Assembly (NCBI GenBank): GCA_963754065.1
Contig: CAVWFH010000009.1
Coordinates: forward strand, 1 to 64,000
DNA: 64,000 nt
From: JALORV01 sp963754065
GTDB lineage: Bacteria; Pseudomonadota; Gammaproteobacteria; Burkholderiales; Burkholderiaceae_F
Direction of reading: 5' to 3'
The notes below the pieces were generated by a model. It ran no database searches, had not been told where the DNA came from, and worked only from the letters and a program-made list of their open reading frames with translations. The position numbers and the translations under genes were made by a program. Shown here piece by piece: positions 52,905-62,392 of this stretch; position 1 is the first letter of the stretch; each line of letters opens with the position of its first letter.

Positions 52905-54058
52905 TGCTGCTCGAACTGTTTGAATGGCTGGCGCGCGACATTCGGGCGTTCAACGTTTTCTCGTACCTGACGCTGCGCGCGGTGCTGGCGGCCGCGACCG
53001 CGCTGCTGCTCGGGCTGGCGGCCGGACCCAGGGTGATCCGCCGGTTGACCGAGCTGAAGATCGGTCAGGCAGTGCGCAGCGATGGACCGCAGACGCATCT
53101 GGCCAAGACCGGAACGCCGACGATGGGCGGCGCGCTGATCCTCATCTCGATCGGCATCACGACGCTGCTGTGGGCCGATCTGTCGAACCGCTTCATCTGG
53201 GTCGTGCTGATCGTGACGCTGGGTTTCGGCTGGATCGGCTGGGTCGATGACTATCGCAAGGTCGTGCACCGCAATCCGAAGGGCATGAGCGCGAAGGAGA
53301 AGTACTTCTGGCAGTCGCTGATCGGGCTCGGGGCCGCGTTTTACCTGGCGTTCGCGATAGCGGCGCCCTCGACGGACAAGGTCTGGTCGCTGATGGTGCT
53401 GTGGGTGCAGCAAGGTTTTTACATCGACCTGCCGCCGCGATCCGACCTGCTGGTGCCCTTCTTCAAGAACGTGGCGTATCCGCTCGGCGTGTTCGGCTTC
53501 GTCGCTCTGTCGTATCTCGTCATTGTCGGCACCAGCAACGCGGTGAACCTCACCGACGGCCTCGATGGCCTGGCGATCATGCCGACGGTGATGATCGGTG
53601 CCGCGCTCGGCGTGTTTGCCTACGTCATCGGCCGCGCGGACTTCGCACGCTACCTGCTGTTCCCTTACATCCCCGGGGCCGGTGAGCTCGTGATCATCTG
53701 CGGTGCGATCGCCGGTGCGGGGCTCGCGTTCCTGTGGTTCAACGCCTACCCCGCCGAAGTCTTCATGGGCGACGTCGGCGCGCTCGCGCTCGGCGGCGCG
53801 CTCGGGACGATCGCCGTGATCACGCGGCAGGAGATCGTGCTCTTCATCATGGGCGGCGTATTCGTCGTCGAGACTGTGTCCGTGATGATGCAGGTGGCCT
53901 ACTTCAAGTGGACCAAGGGCCGGCGCATCTTCCGCATGGCACCGCTGCACCACCACTTCGAATTGTCCGGGTGGAAGGAAACGCAGGTGGTGGTCAGGTT
54001 CTGGATCATCAGCATGATGCTGGTGCTGGTCGGTCTTTCCACGTTGAAGATCCGATGA
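52904..54058 (+). CDS. mraY: phospho-MurNAc-pentapeptide translocase MraY
   Basis: A 384-residue integral membrane enzyme with ten predicted helices that transfers phospho-MurNAc-pentapeptide to undecaprenyl phosphate, making lipid I. Conserved sites: TPTMGGALIL, DDYRK, NAVNLTDGLDGLA and APLHHHFELSGW (the HHH motif). It is about 24 residues longer than the E. coli enzyme because of an insertion around DKVWSLMVLWVQQGFYIDLP, a feature of many Betaproteobacteria. Confidence 0.97.
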   Translation: MLLELFEWLARDIRAFNVFSYLTLRAVLAAATALLLGLAAGPRVIRRLTELKIGQAVRSDGPQTHLAKTGTPTMGGALILISIGITTLLWADLSNRFIWVVLIVTLGFGWIGWVDDYRKVVHRNPKGMSAKEKYFWQSLIGLGAAFYLAFAIAAPSTDKVWSLMVLWVQQGFYIDLPPRSDLLVPFFKNVAYPLGVFGFVALSYLVIVGTSNAVNLTDGLDGLAIMPTVMIGAALGVFAYVIGRADFARYLLFPYIPGAGELVIICGAIAGAGLAFLWFNAYPAEVFMGDVGALALGGALGTIAVITRQEIVLFIMGGVFVVETVSVMMQVAYFKWTKGRRIFRMAPLHHHFELSGWKETQVVVRFWIISMMLVLVGLSTLKIR

Positions 54059-54115
54059 GCGCAGCGCAGAACCGTTCAAGCAAGCTCGCGCCGCAGGGCG
54101 TATCGCGGTGACTCC

Positions 54116-55603
54116 ATGACGCAGCACGCACTCGTTCTCGGTTTGGGCGACAGCGGGCTGGCGATCGCGCGCTGGCTGGCGCGGCAGGGCTGGACCCTGC
54201 GCGTGGCCGACACGCGCGATGCGCCGCCGCAGATCACTGCCTTGCATGCCGAGCTGCCGGAGGCCGAGTTTCGCCCGGGTGGATTCGCCGAAACCCTGCT
54301 GGACGAGGTCGGGCTTGTCGCGATTTCGCCCGGGCTGTCACCAACTCATCCGAGCGTCGCGCCGTTGCTGAAGGTGGTGCGCGCTCGCGGGCTGGAACTG
54401 GTGGGCGAGATCGAACTGTTTGCGCGCGAACTCGCACGGCTCCGGCAGGAGCGCGGGTATGCGCCGCGGGTACTCGGCGTCACCGGGACCAACGGCAAGA
54501 CGACCACGACCCGGCTCATCGGCCTGCTGGCCGAACGCTGTGGCCGGCGCGCGGCCGTTGCCGGCAACATCGCCCCGGCGGCACTCGACGAACTGACGGC
54601 GCGAGTCGATGCCGACGATCTTCCGGACGTTTGGGTGCTCGAACTGTCGAGCTTCCAGTTGCAGACGACCACGAGCCTTGCCTGCGATGCCGCGGTTGTG
54701 CTCAACGTGACGCAGGATCACCTCGACTGGCACGGCTCGATGGAGTCGTATGTCAAGGCGAAGGAGCGCATCTTCGCGCCGACCACCGTTCGCGTGCTGA
54801 ACCGTGACGATCCGGTCGTCGCCGCGATGACCGGGCGCAAGGCGACCGTGGTCACCTTCGGTTCGGACGTACCGTCACAACCCGAAGCATTCGGGCTGGT
54901 TCACGACGCCGGCATGACCTGGCTCGCCTGGGCCGAGGACACGAGCCTACCGACACGGCGTCGCAAAGCGACCGTCGATCTGCCCGCCGCCCCGGCGGAG
55001 ATCCACGTACATCGGCTGATGCCGGTCGATGCCCTGCGCATCCGAGGCCGGCACAACGCACTCAATGCGCTCGCAGCGCTTGCGCTTGGACGGGCGATCG
55101 GACTGCCGCTCGCGCCGATGCTGCATGGCTTGCGCGATTACGTCGGAGAGCCTCATCGTGTGGAACACGTGGCCACGCTGGGCGGCGTCGAGTACTACGA
55201 CGACAGCAAGGGCACCAACGTCGGCGCCACGGTGGCTGCACTGGACGGGCTGGGTGCGGAGGGACGCAAGCTGGTCGTCATTTTGGGCGGCGACGGCAAG
55301 GGCCAGGACTTCACGCCATTGGCAGCGCCGGTGGCACGCAATGCACGCGCGGTGGTGCTGATCGGGCGCGACGCAAAGAAGATACGCGCCGTCCTGGCGG
55401 GCGCCGATGCGGTAGAACTGATCGAAGCCGAGTCGCTTCCGGTTGCCGTGCACTGTGCCGCGCAGGCCGCGCGTCCCGGCGACGTGGTCATCCTCTCGCC
55501 GGCATGTGCGAGCTTCGACATGTTTCGCGATTACCGTCACCGCGCCGAGGTGTATGTCGATGCCGTGCGCGAACTCGCGGCCGACGTGGGGCAGCCATGC
55601 TGA
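54116..55603 (+). CDS. murD: UDP-MurNAc-L-Ala:D-Glu ligase MurD
   Basis: A 495-residue Mur ligase adding D-Glu to UDP-MurNAc-L-Ala. Motifs are LVLGLGDSGLAIARWL at the start, VTGTNGKTTTTRLIG, the LSSFQLQTT segment typical of MurD, NVTQDHLDWHGSM, and YYDDSKGTNVGATVAAL. It is longer than E. coli MurD (438 residues), as in many Betaproteobacteria. A 57-base gap separates it from mraY, the longest between mraZ and ftsA, so an internal promoter is possible. It overlaps ftsW by seven bases. Confidence 0.96.
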   Translation: MTQHALVLGLGDSGLAIARWLARQGWTLRVADTRDAPPQITALHAELPEAEFRPGGFAETLLDEVGLVAISPGLSPTHPSVAPLLKVVRARGLELVGEIELFARELARLRQERGYAPRVLGVTGTNGKTTTTRLIGLLAERCGRRAAVAGNIAPAALDELTARVDADDLPDVWVLELSSFQLQTTTSLACDAAVVLNVTQDHLDWHGSMESYVKAKERIFAPTTVRVLNRDDPVVAAMTGRKATVVTFGSDVPSQPEAFGLVHDAGMTWLAWAEDTSLPTRRRKATVDLPAAPAEIHVHRLMPVDALRIRGRHNALNALAALALGRAIGLPLAPMLHGLRDYVGEPHRVEHVATLGGVEYYDDSKGTNVGATVAALDGLGAEGRKLVVILGGDGKGQDFTPLAAPVARNARAVVLIGRDAKKIRAVLAGADAVELIEAESLPVAVHCAAQAARPGDVVILSPACASFDMFRDYRHRAEVYVDAVRELAADVGQPC

Positions 55604-56865
55604 ATCGTTGGTTTGCCTCGCTGCGGCCCGTCGGTCGGCGACGCGGCCGGGCCGCTTCCTTCAATGCAGGCGGCTCGGTGATGACGCTTGCCGGCCTGGG
55701 CGGGGCGCCGCACTCGGCCACTGCGCGCACGGACCTGCCCGCAGTCGACCGCGCGCTGATGGGTGTCGTCGCGGCGCTCATCATGATCGGCACGGTGATG
55801 GTGTACTCGGCGTCGATTTCACTGGCCGATTCGCCACGCTTCAATGTTGCGCCGACTCACTTCCTGATGCGTCATCTGGTGGCCATGGGGATCGCCTTCT
55901 GCGCCGCGGCCATCGCCTTCCAGGTGCCGATGGAAACGTGGCAGCGCCTCGCGCCCTGGGTCTTCATCGGCGCCTTCGCACTGCTGGTGGCGGTTCTGAT
56001 TCCCGGTGTCGGCAAGGGCGTCAATGGGGCGAAACGCTGGATCCCGCTTGGCCTGCTCAACCTGCAGCCCTCCGAACTGATGAAGGTCGCAAGCGTGCTG
56101 TATGCCGCGAACTTCACCGTGCGCAAGCAGGATTACATGCACCAGTTCGCCAAGGGCTTCATGCCGATGGCGATCGTCATGGGCGCCATCGGCGTACTGC
56201 TGCTGCTGCAGCCGGACCTGGGTGCCTTCGGTGTGATCGTCGCCCTCAGCATGGGCATCCTCTTTCTCGGCGGCGTCAACGGCAAGCTATTCGCGGGCAT
56301 CAGCGCAGCACTGACGGTGGTCTTCATGCTCGTCATCTGGCTGTCTCCATGGCGGCGCGAGCGGATCTTTGCGTACCTCGATCCGTGGTCGGAAGCGAAT
56401 GCACTCGGCAAGGCTTATCAACTGTCGCACTCGCTGATCGCGTTTGGTCGCGGCGAGTGGTTCGGCGTCGGGTTGGGCGGCAGCGTGGAGAAGCTGCACT
56501 ACCTGCCAGAGGCGCATACGGACTTCATCCTGGCCGTGCTCGGCGAAGAGTTGGGTCTGTTCGGTGTCTTGACGGTGGTGGTGCTCTTCTACTGGCTGAT
56601 CAAGCGCGCGTTCGAGATCGGCCGCCAGGCGATTGCACTGGAGCGGACGTTTGCAGGACTGGTGGCGCAAGGCGTCGGTTTGTGGATTGGCGTTCAGGCG
56701 TTCATCAATGCCGGCGTCGCCACGGGGTTGCTGCCGACCAAGGGACTGACGCTGCCGCTGATGAGTTACGGCGGTTCCGCACTGCTGTCGACGCTGGTCG
56801 CCATCGCGATCCTGTTGCGCGTCGACCGGGAAAACAGAGTTCTCATGCGCGGAGGTCGCGCATGA
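55597..56865 (+). CDS. ftsW: septal peptidoglycan polymerase FtsW
   Basis: A 422-residue SEDS-family membrane glycosyltransferase working with FtsI. About ten helices; conserved are GAKRWIPLGLLNLQPSELMK, LLLLQPDLGAFG, YQLSHSLIAFGRGEWFGVGL, YLPEAHTDFILAVLGEELG and the C-terminal PLMSYGGSAL. A cytoplasmic N-terminal extension of about 50 residues, basic and without helix, precedes the first membrane segment. It overlaps murD (seven bases) and murG (four bases). Confidence 0.97.
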   Translation: MLNRWFASLRPVGRRRGRAASFNAGGSVMTLAGLGGAPHSATARTDLPAVDRALMGVVAALIMIGTVMVYSASISLADSPRFNVAPTHFLMRHLVAMGIAFCAAAIAFQVPMETWQRLAPWVFIGAFALLVAVLIPGVGKGVNGAKRWIPLGLLNLQPSELMKVASVLYAANFTVRKQDYMHQFAKGFMPMAIVMGAIGVLLLLQPDLGAFGVIVALSMGILFLGGVNGKLFAGISAALTVVFMLVIWLSPWRRERIFAYLDPWSEANALGKAYQLSHSLIAFGRGEWFGVGLGGSVEKLHYLPEAHTDFILAVLGEELGLFGVLTVVVLFYWLIKRAFEIGRQAIALERTFAGLVAQGVGLWIGVQAFINAGVATGLLPTKGLTLPLMSYGGSALLSTLVAIAILLRVDRENRVLMRGGRA

Positions 56866-57935
56866 ACCACCTGGTCGTCGTCGCGGCCGGAACCGGAGGG
56901 CACGTGATGCCCGGCATCGCCGTTGCCGAAGCTCTGCGCGGACGCGGTTGGTCGGTGAGCTGGCTCGGCACGCAAGCGGGGATGGAACGCGGCCTGGTCG
57001 AGCGCCATGGCATCGCGTTCGACGCGATCGACTTCAGCGGCCTGCGGGGCAAGGGCTTCAAGACGCTGCTTCTCGGTGGATTCATGCTGTTGCGCGCTCT
57101 GTGGCAAAGCCGCGCGCGACTGCGCGGTCGCGCGCCGAAGGTCGTGTTTTCAACCGGAGGCTACGTCGCCGTTCCGGCGGGCATGGCGGCAAGCTCGCTC
57201 GGTGTGCCGCTGGTGCTGATGAACGCCGACGCAGACACCCTGCTGTCTACGCGGCTGCTGACGCCGCTGGCGGCCGGCGTGTTGTGCGGATTCGATGGTG
57301 CAGCCGCCGTGAAGGCGGGTGACAAGGGGCTGGTCACCGGCAATCCGGTACGGACTGAAATCTCCGCGGTGCCGGTGCCGGCGCAACGGTACGCGGGGCG
57401 CACAGGCCCGCTGCGCCTGCTGGTGATCGGCGGCAGCCTCGGCGCGCAGGTGCTCAATGAGACAGTGCCGGCCGCGCTCGCACGACTCCCGGTCGAGCGT
57501 CGTCCGCGCGTCGTGCACCAGTGCGGAGCCGGGCATCTCGATGCGGTTCAGGCCGCCTATCGTCGGGCCGGCATCGACGCTGAGATCCTTCCGTTCATCG
57601 ACGACATCGCGCAGCGCTACGCATCGGCCGACGTCGTGCTGTGTCGCGCGGGCGCGATCACGATCACCGAGCTTGCGGTGGCCGGCGTGCCGGCCATCCT
57701 GGTGCCTCTCGTCGTCTCGACGACCCAGCATCAGCGCACCAACGCCGAATACATGGCGAGCAAGGGCGCAGCGCTGCACATGGCGCAAACCGAGTTCAGC
57801 GCGGAAGGCCTCGCGGACGTGCTGGGCGGACTTACGCGCGAACGACTGCTCGAGATGGCCAACGCGGCCCGCGCCGTCGGGCGCCCGGATGCGACGAGCA
57901 CCGTGGCCCGGGTCATCGAACAGGTGGCCATATGA
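56862..57935 (+). CDS. murG: UDP-GlcNAc:lipid I transferase MurG
   Basis: A 357-residue peripheral membrane glycosyltransferase (GT28) that converts lipid I to lipid II. It begins with the glycine-rich VVAAGTGGHVMPGIAVAEAL; the second domain has LLVIGGSLGAQVLNETVPAAL and, near the C-terminus, CRAGAITITELAVAGVPAIL with the UDP-GlcNAc-binding residues. Start and stop overlap ftsW and murC. Confidence 0.97.
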   Translation: MNHLVVVAAGTGGHVMPGIAVAEALRGRGWSVSWLGTQAGMERGLVERHGIAFDAIDFSGLRGKGFKTLLLGGFMLLRALWQSRARLRGRAPKVVFSTGGYVAVPAGMAASSLGVPLVLMNADADTLLSTRLLTPLAAGVLCGFDGAAAVKAGDKGLVTGNPVRTEISAVPVPAQRYAGRTGPLRLLVIGGSLGAQVLNETVPAALARLPVERRPRVVHQCGAGHLDAVQAAYRRAGIDAEILPFIDDIAQRYASADVVLCRAGAITITELAVAGVPAILVPLVVSTTQHQRTNAEYMASKGAALHMAQTEFSAEGLADVLGGLTRERLLEMANAARAVGRPDATSTVARVIEQVAI

Positions 57936-59323
57936 GGCACGCGGTCAAGCACATCCACTTCGTTGGCATCGGTGGCAGCGGCATGAGTGGCATTGCCGAA
58001 GTGTTGCTGACGCTCGGTTACCGCGTCAGCGGCTCGGACGTCGCCAGCAGCGCCGTGACGCGACGGCTTGCCCAGCTCGGTGCGGTGATCGCACAGGGGC
58101 ATGCGGCCGAGCACATCGCCGGTGCGGACGCTGTCGTGATCTCGACCGCGGTGTCGCCGAGCAATCCGGAAGTGATCGCTGCGCGCGGCCGGCGTATCCC
58201 GGTTGTGCCGCGTGCCGTCATGCTCGCGGAGCTGATGCGGCTGAAGCAGGGCATCGCGATTGCCGGGACGCACGGCAAGACGACGACCACCAGCCTGGTC
58301 GCAAGCGTGCTGGCGGCGGGAGGGATGGACCCGACCTTCGTGATCGGCGGGCGGCTGAATTCGGCCGGCGCGAACGCTCGGCTCGGCAGCGGCGAGTACA
58401 TCGTCGTCGAGGCCGACGAGTCGGACGCATCGTTCCTCAACCTGATGCCGGTGATCGCTGTCGTGACGAACATCGACAACGATCACATGGAGACCTACGG
58501 CCACGACTTCTCTCGGCTCAAGCACGCATTCATCGAGTTCCTGGGCCGCCTGCCGTTCTATGGCTCGGCCGTGCTGTGCATCGACGATCCCCATGTGCGC
58601 GACATCCTGCCGTTCGTGTCCAAGCCGGTGCTGAGTTACGGTTTTGCGCCCGAGGCACAGGTGCGCGCGATCGACGCGGTCGCTGACGGCACGCGCATGC
58701 ACTTCACCGTGCAGCGTGAAGACCAGTCGCCGCTGGCGATCGTGCTCAATCTTCCGGGACGCCACAACGTGGCCAATGCGCTGGCGGCGATCGCCGTCGG
58801 CAGTGAACTCGGCGTGTCCGATGCGGCGATCGTCGAGGCGCTGGCCGGGTTCACCGGAGTCGGGCGACGCTTTGCGCGGCACGGCGATCTGCCGGCACCG
58901 CACGGGGGCTCGTACACGCTGATCGACGACTACGGGCATCACCCGGTGGAAATGGCGGCAACGATCGCTGCGGTGCGCGGCGCGTTTCCCGGGCGGCGGC
59001 TCGTCCTCGCGTTCCAGCCGCACCGCTACACCCGCACGCGCGACTGCTTCGAAGACTTCGTCAAGGTGCTGTCCACGACCGACACGCTGCTGCTGGCCGA
59101 GGTCTATGCCGCCGGCGAAGCGCCGATCGTGGCCGCCGATGGTCGCTCGCTGGCGCGCGCGCTGAGGGTGGCGGGCAAGGTCGAGCCCATCTTTGTCGAG
59201 ACGATCGACGAGTTGCCGGCGGCGTTGCACGATGTCGTGCGCGACGGCGATGTGGTGATCACGATGGGTGCCGGTTCCATCGGGCAGGTGCCGGCGCGAC
59301 TGGCCGGAGCAGGAGCGGAATGA
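57932..59323 (+). CDS. murC: UDP-MurNAc:L-Ala ligase MurC
   Basis: A 463-residue Mur ligase adding L-Ala to UDP-MurNAc, the first peptide step. It starts HIHFVGIGGSGMSGIAEVLL, has the ATP loop AGTHGKTTTTSLVASVL, VVEADESDASFL, the Mg-binding TNIDNDHMETYG and the substrate-binding DDYGHHPVE. Overlaps murG and ddl by four bases each. Confidence 0.97.
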   Translation: MRHAVKHIHFVGIGGSGMSGIAEVLLTLGYRVSGSDVASSAVTRRLAQLGAVIAQGHAAEHIAGADAVVISTAVSPSNPEVIAARGRRIPVVPRAVMLAELMRLKQGIAIAGTHGKTTTTSLVASVLAAGGMDPTFVIGGRLNSAGANARLGSGEYIVVEADESDASFLNLMPVIAVVTNIDNDHMETYGHDFSRLKHAFIEFLGRLPFYGSAVLCIDDPHVRDILPFVSKPVLSYGFAPEAQVRAIDAVADGTRMHFTVQREDQSPLAIVLNLPGRHNVANALAAIAVGSELGVSDAAIVEALAGFTGVGRRFARHGDLPAPHGGSYTLIDDYGHHPVEMAATIAAVRGAFPGRRLVLAFQPHRYTRTRDCFEDFVKVLSTTDTLLLAEVYAAGEAPIVAADGRSLARALRVAGKVEPIFVETIDELPAALHDVVRDGDVVITMGAGSIGQVPARLAGAGAE

Positions 59324-60276
59324 GCACGCAACTGACCTCCTTCGGCAAGGTCGGCGTGCTGTTCGGCGGGCGTTCGTCCGAGCGCGAAGTGTCGATCATG
59401 TCGGGCACTGGCGTGCTCAACGCGCTGAAGAGCCGCGGTGTCGATGCGCATGCCTTCGATCCCGGCCGTCAGTCGCTGGCTGAACTCGAGGCCTCCCGAT
59501 TCGAACGGGTGTTCATTGCACTGCATGGTCGCGGCGGCGAGGACGGCACGATCCAGGGCGTACTCGAGATGCTCGAGGTTCCGTACACGGGCAGCGGCGT
59601 GCAGGCGTCGGCCAATGCGATCGACAAGGAGACCACCAAGCAGATATGGCTGCAGGCGGGCATCCCGACACCGGCGCACCGCATCGGTCATGCCGCGACC
59701 GACTGGATGCGGGTGGTCGCTGAGCTTGGCGACGCGCTGATCGTCAAGCCGTCGCGGGAAGGGTCGACCATCGGCATCACCAAGGTCACGTCCCATGATC
59801 GCAACGAACTCGCACTGGCCTTCGAAGAAGCGGCGAAGTACGACGACACGGTCCTGATCGAGCAGCTGATCATGGGGCGGGAACTCACCTGCGCGATCCT
59901 GGGCGAGGGCAGCTCGGCCGAAGCGTTGCCACTGATCGAGATCCGCGCGCCCGGGTCCAACTACGATTACCACAGCAAGTATTTCAGCGACGACACGAAG
60001 TACCTGTGTCCGGCCCCGATCGATCCGGACGCGGCTGCGCACATCAGCGCGCTGTGCCTGCGGGCCTACCGCGCGCTCGGTGCGCGCGGATGGGGCCGCG
60101 TGGATGTGATGCTTCGCGAGGATGGCGCACCGTTCCTGCTCGAGCTCAACACGTCGCCGGGAATGACCGGCCACTCGCTCGTACCGATGGCGGCGCGCGC
60201 GGTCGGCATGAGTTACGAAGACCTGGTGCTGCGCATTCTGGCGATGGCGACACTCGATGCGCGGAGGCATGGATGA
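59320..60276 (+). CDS. ddl: D-alanine--D-alanine ligase
   Basis: A 318-residue ATP-grasp enzyme making D-Ala-D-Ala for MurF. Motifs: VLFGGRSSEREVSIMSG, ALHGRGGEDGTIQGVLE, IVKPSREGSTIGI and the C-terminal LELNTSPGMTGHSLVP. The location between murC and ftsQ identifies it as the dcw-encoded paralogue (DdlB position). It overlaps ftsQ by four bases. Confidence 0.97.
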   Translation: MSTQLTSFGKVGVLFGGRSSEREVSIMSGTGVLNALKSRGVDAHAFDPGRQSLAELEASRFERVFIALHGRGGEDGTIQGVLEMLEVPYTGSGVQASANAIDKETTKQIWLQAGIPTPAHRIGHAATDWMRVVAELGDALIVKPSREGSTIGITKVTSHDRNELALAFEEAAKYDDTVLIEQLIMGRELTCAILGEGSSAEALPLIEIRAPGSNYDYHSKYFSDDTKYLCPAPIDPDAAAHISALCLRAYRALGARGWGRVDVMLREDGAPFLLELNTSPGMTGHSLVPMAARAVGMSYEDLVLRILAMATLDARRHG

Positions 60277-61029
60277 TCGGCGCGCGGATCATGAACCTCG
60301 TCGCGCTGGTGGTCGCGCTGGTCGCCGCCGGGATGCTGGCCACGGCCGGTGTCCGCTGGTTCACGCAGCGCCCGGCGTTCGACTTCAAGCGCGTCGAGGT
60401 GCGTGGCGAGCTGCAGCATGTGACGGCCGCCTCGATACGCGCAGCCATCGCCGGGCGGCTCAAGGGCAACTTCTTCACGCGTGCGTCTGGACGAAACGCG
60501 TCGCCTGCTCGAGACCGTTCCGTGGGTCTCCCAGGCATCGGTGCGGAGGATCTGGCCCAACCGACTTCAAGTGACGCTGCGCGAGCATCGGGCGCTTGGA
60601 GCGTGGGGCGACGGGCGCCTGCTGTCGGATCGTGGGGAACTCTTCGTCGCGAATGTCGCCGAGGCGGAGATCTTCGGGCCGCTGCCGTCGTTTGCCGGGC
60701 CGGCCATCGAGGCTGCCGAGGTGGCGGCCCGGTACTACGAATTTGCCGCGCTGGTTGCCGAACTATCGCTGACGATCGACGGCATCGACGTGTCGGATCG
60801 CCGGTCGTGGTCGATTCAGGCGAGCGGGCCGGGGATCGCGCCGACGACGCTCGAACTCGGGCGTGACGACGGTGCCGGAGCCGTGCATCGGCGCCTTGCC
60901 GACGTCGTCGCGGCCTATCCGATGGTCAGTGCGCGCGTCGGCGGACCGCCGGCACGCATCGACGCTCGCTATGCGAACGGGATTGCTGCCTCGTTGCCGT
61001 CGAGTTCCACCGCTTCGAAAGCCCGCTGA
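60273..61029 (+). CDS. ftsQ: cell division protein FtsQ, reading frame interrupted by one base
   Basis: FtsQ, a bitopic membrane protein linking early and late divisome parts. The ATG at 60273 overlaps the ddl stop. The frame gives the membrane helix (about 6-27), the POTRA start FDFKRVEVRGELQHVTAAS and IAGRLKGNFFT; at about 60480 one extra C shifts the frame. The next frame continues without loss as VRLDETRRLLETVPWVSQAS, then VRRIWPNRLQVTLREHRALG and the beta domain to the stop at 61029. Joined length is about 252 residues, normal for the family. FtsQ is essential in bacteria studied, so a sequence error is far more likely than a dead gene. Alternatively the second part could start at the GTG at 60481, but it would lack the membrane anchor. 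Confidence 0.88.
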
Positions 61030-61032
61030 TTC

Positions 61033-62265
61033 ATGAGAACAGAAACCAAAGACCTGATCGTCGGCCTCGACATCGGCACTTCCAAGGTGGTCGTCGCGGT
61101 GGCCGAAGCGTTGCCCGACGGACGCTTCCAGGTGATTGGCCTGGGACAGGCGGCATCACAGGGGCTGCGCAAGGGCGTGGTCGTCAACATCGAGTCGACG
61201 GTCCAATCCATCCGCCGCGCACTCGAAGAGGCCGAACTGATGGCGGCTTGCCAGATCAAGGATGCGTTCACGGGCATTGCTGGCAGCCATATCAAGAGTT
61301 TCAATTCGAGCGGGATGGTGGCGATCAAGGACCGCGAGGTCTCCGCCAGCGACGTCGGGCGCGTGATCGAGACAGCGAAGGCCATCAACATTCCGACGGA
61401 TCAGCAGGTGCTACACGTGCTGACGCAGGAGTTCATCGTCGACGGTCAGGAGGACATCCGCGAACCGATCGGCATGAGCGGGGTACGGCTCGAGGTGCGG
61501 GTGCATATCGTCACAGGCGCCGTCAGCGCAGCGCAGAACATCATCAAGTGCGTACGCCGCTGCGGACTCGAGGTGCAGGACCTGATCCTGCAGCCGCTGG
61601 CCTCGTCGCTTTCAGTGCTGACCGCGGATGAAAAGGAACTCGGCGTGGCTCTCGTCGATGTCGGCGGGGGCACCAGTGACATCGCCATTTTCACCGGCGG
61701 CGCGATTCGCCACACCGCAATCATCCCGATCGCCGGCGACCAGATCACCAATGACATCGCCATGGCGCTGCGCACGCCGATACCCGACGCGGAAGAAATC
61801 AAGGTGCGCTGGGGCGTGGCCAAGGAAGTGCTCGCCGATCCGAACGAGAAGATCGAAATTCCGGGGCTGGGCGATCGTGGTCCGCGGCTGCTGTCGCGGC
61901 AGGCCCTGGCGGCGGTGATCGAGCCGCGTGTCGAAGAACTCTTCACTCTGACGCAGCAGGTGATCCGCGAATCCGGCTACGAGGAAATGCTGTCGTCGGG
62001 CGTCGTGCTCACCGGCGGCACCAGCCTGCTTCCCGGAATGACCGAACTCGCCGAGGACGTGTTCCTGAAGCCGGCGCGCATTGGCTGGCCACAGTACGAC
62101 GGTTCGCTGGCTGACGTCGTGAAGAACCCGCGCTTTGCCACCGCCATGGGACTGCTGATCGAAGCCCACTCCCAGCGGCAGCGCGGCCGCAAGATCGCGC
62201 AGCAGACCGGATCGTTCAAGCAGACCGTCAAGAGGATGAAGGAATGGATCGTCGGGAACTTTTAG
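61033..62265 (+). CDS. ftsA: cell division protein FtsA
   Basis: A 410-residue actin-like ATPase that tethers FtsZ to the membrane. Motifs are VGLDIGTSKVVVAVAE (phosphate 1), VDVGGGTSDIAIFTGG (phosphate 2), VVLTGGTSLLPGM (adenosine) and the C-terminal amphipathic membrane-targeting helix QTVKRMKEWIVGNF. It lies three bases after ftsQ. Confidence 0.98.
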   Translation: MRTETKDLIVGLDIGTSKVVVAVAEALPDGRFQVIGLGQAASQGLRKGVVVNIESTVQSIRRALEEAELMAACQIKDAFTGIAGSHIKSFNSSGMVAIKDREVSASDVGRVIETAKAINIPTDQQVLHVLTQEFIVDGQEDIREPIGMSGVRLEVRVHIVTGAVSAAQNIIKCVRRCGLEVQDLILQPLASSLSVLTADEKELGVALVDVGGGTSDIAIFTGGAIRHTAIIPIAGDQITNDIAMALRTPIPDAEEIKVRWGVAKEVLADPNEKIEIPGLGDRGPRLLSRQALAAVIEPRVEELFTLTQQVIRESGYEEMLSSGVVLTGGTSLLPGMTELAEDVFLKPARIGWPQYDGSLADVVKNPRFATAMGLLIEAHSQRQRGRKIAQQTGSFKQTVKRMKEWIVGNF

Positions 62266-62305
62266 GCGCCGCTCGTTTCCGCGAGAGGTGCGTTTGAGAG
62301 CGTGC

Positions 62306-62343
62306 AAGGCCAAGCGCGTTGGTGCAGGTGCGCTTTTGGCCTT
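62306..62343 (+). promoter_or_regulatory. stem-loop in the ftsA-ftsZ gap
   Basis: The 127 bases between ftsA and ftsZ contain a hairpin: AAGGCCAAGCGC (62306-62317) pairs with GCGCTTTTGGCCTT (62330-62343), with two unpaired T on one side. No T-run follows, so it is not a standard terminator. It could protect or define the 5' end of an ftsZ transcript, partly attenuate read-through from ftsA, or lie in an ftsZ-specific leader. Confidence 0.45.
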
Positions 62344-62392
62344 GTGCGTTTCGCATTGATGCAGCAACCAGACCCAGGAGCAGGAGAACACG

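Noticed and set aside
60470..60490. Programmed ribosomal frameshift in ftsQ
   Set aside because: No slippery sequence or downstream stimulator is seen, and similar one-base insertions occur in unrelated genes of the window.
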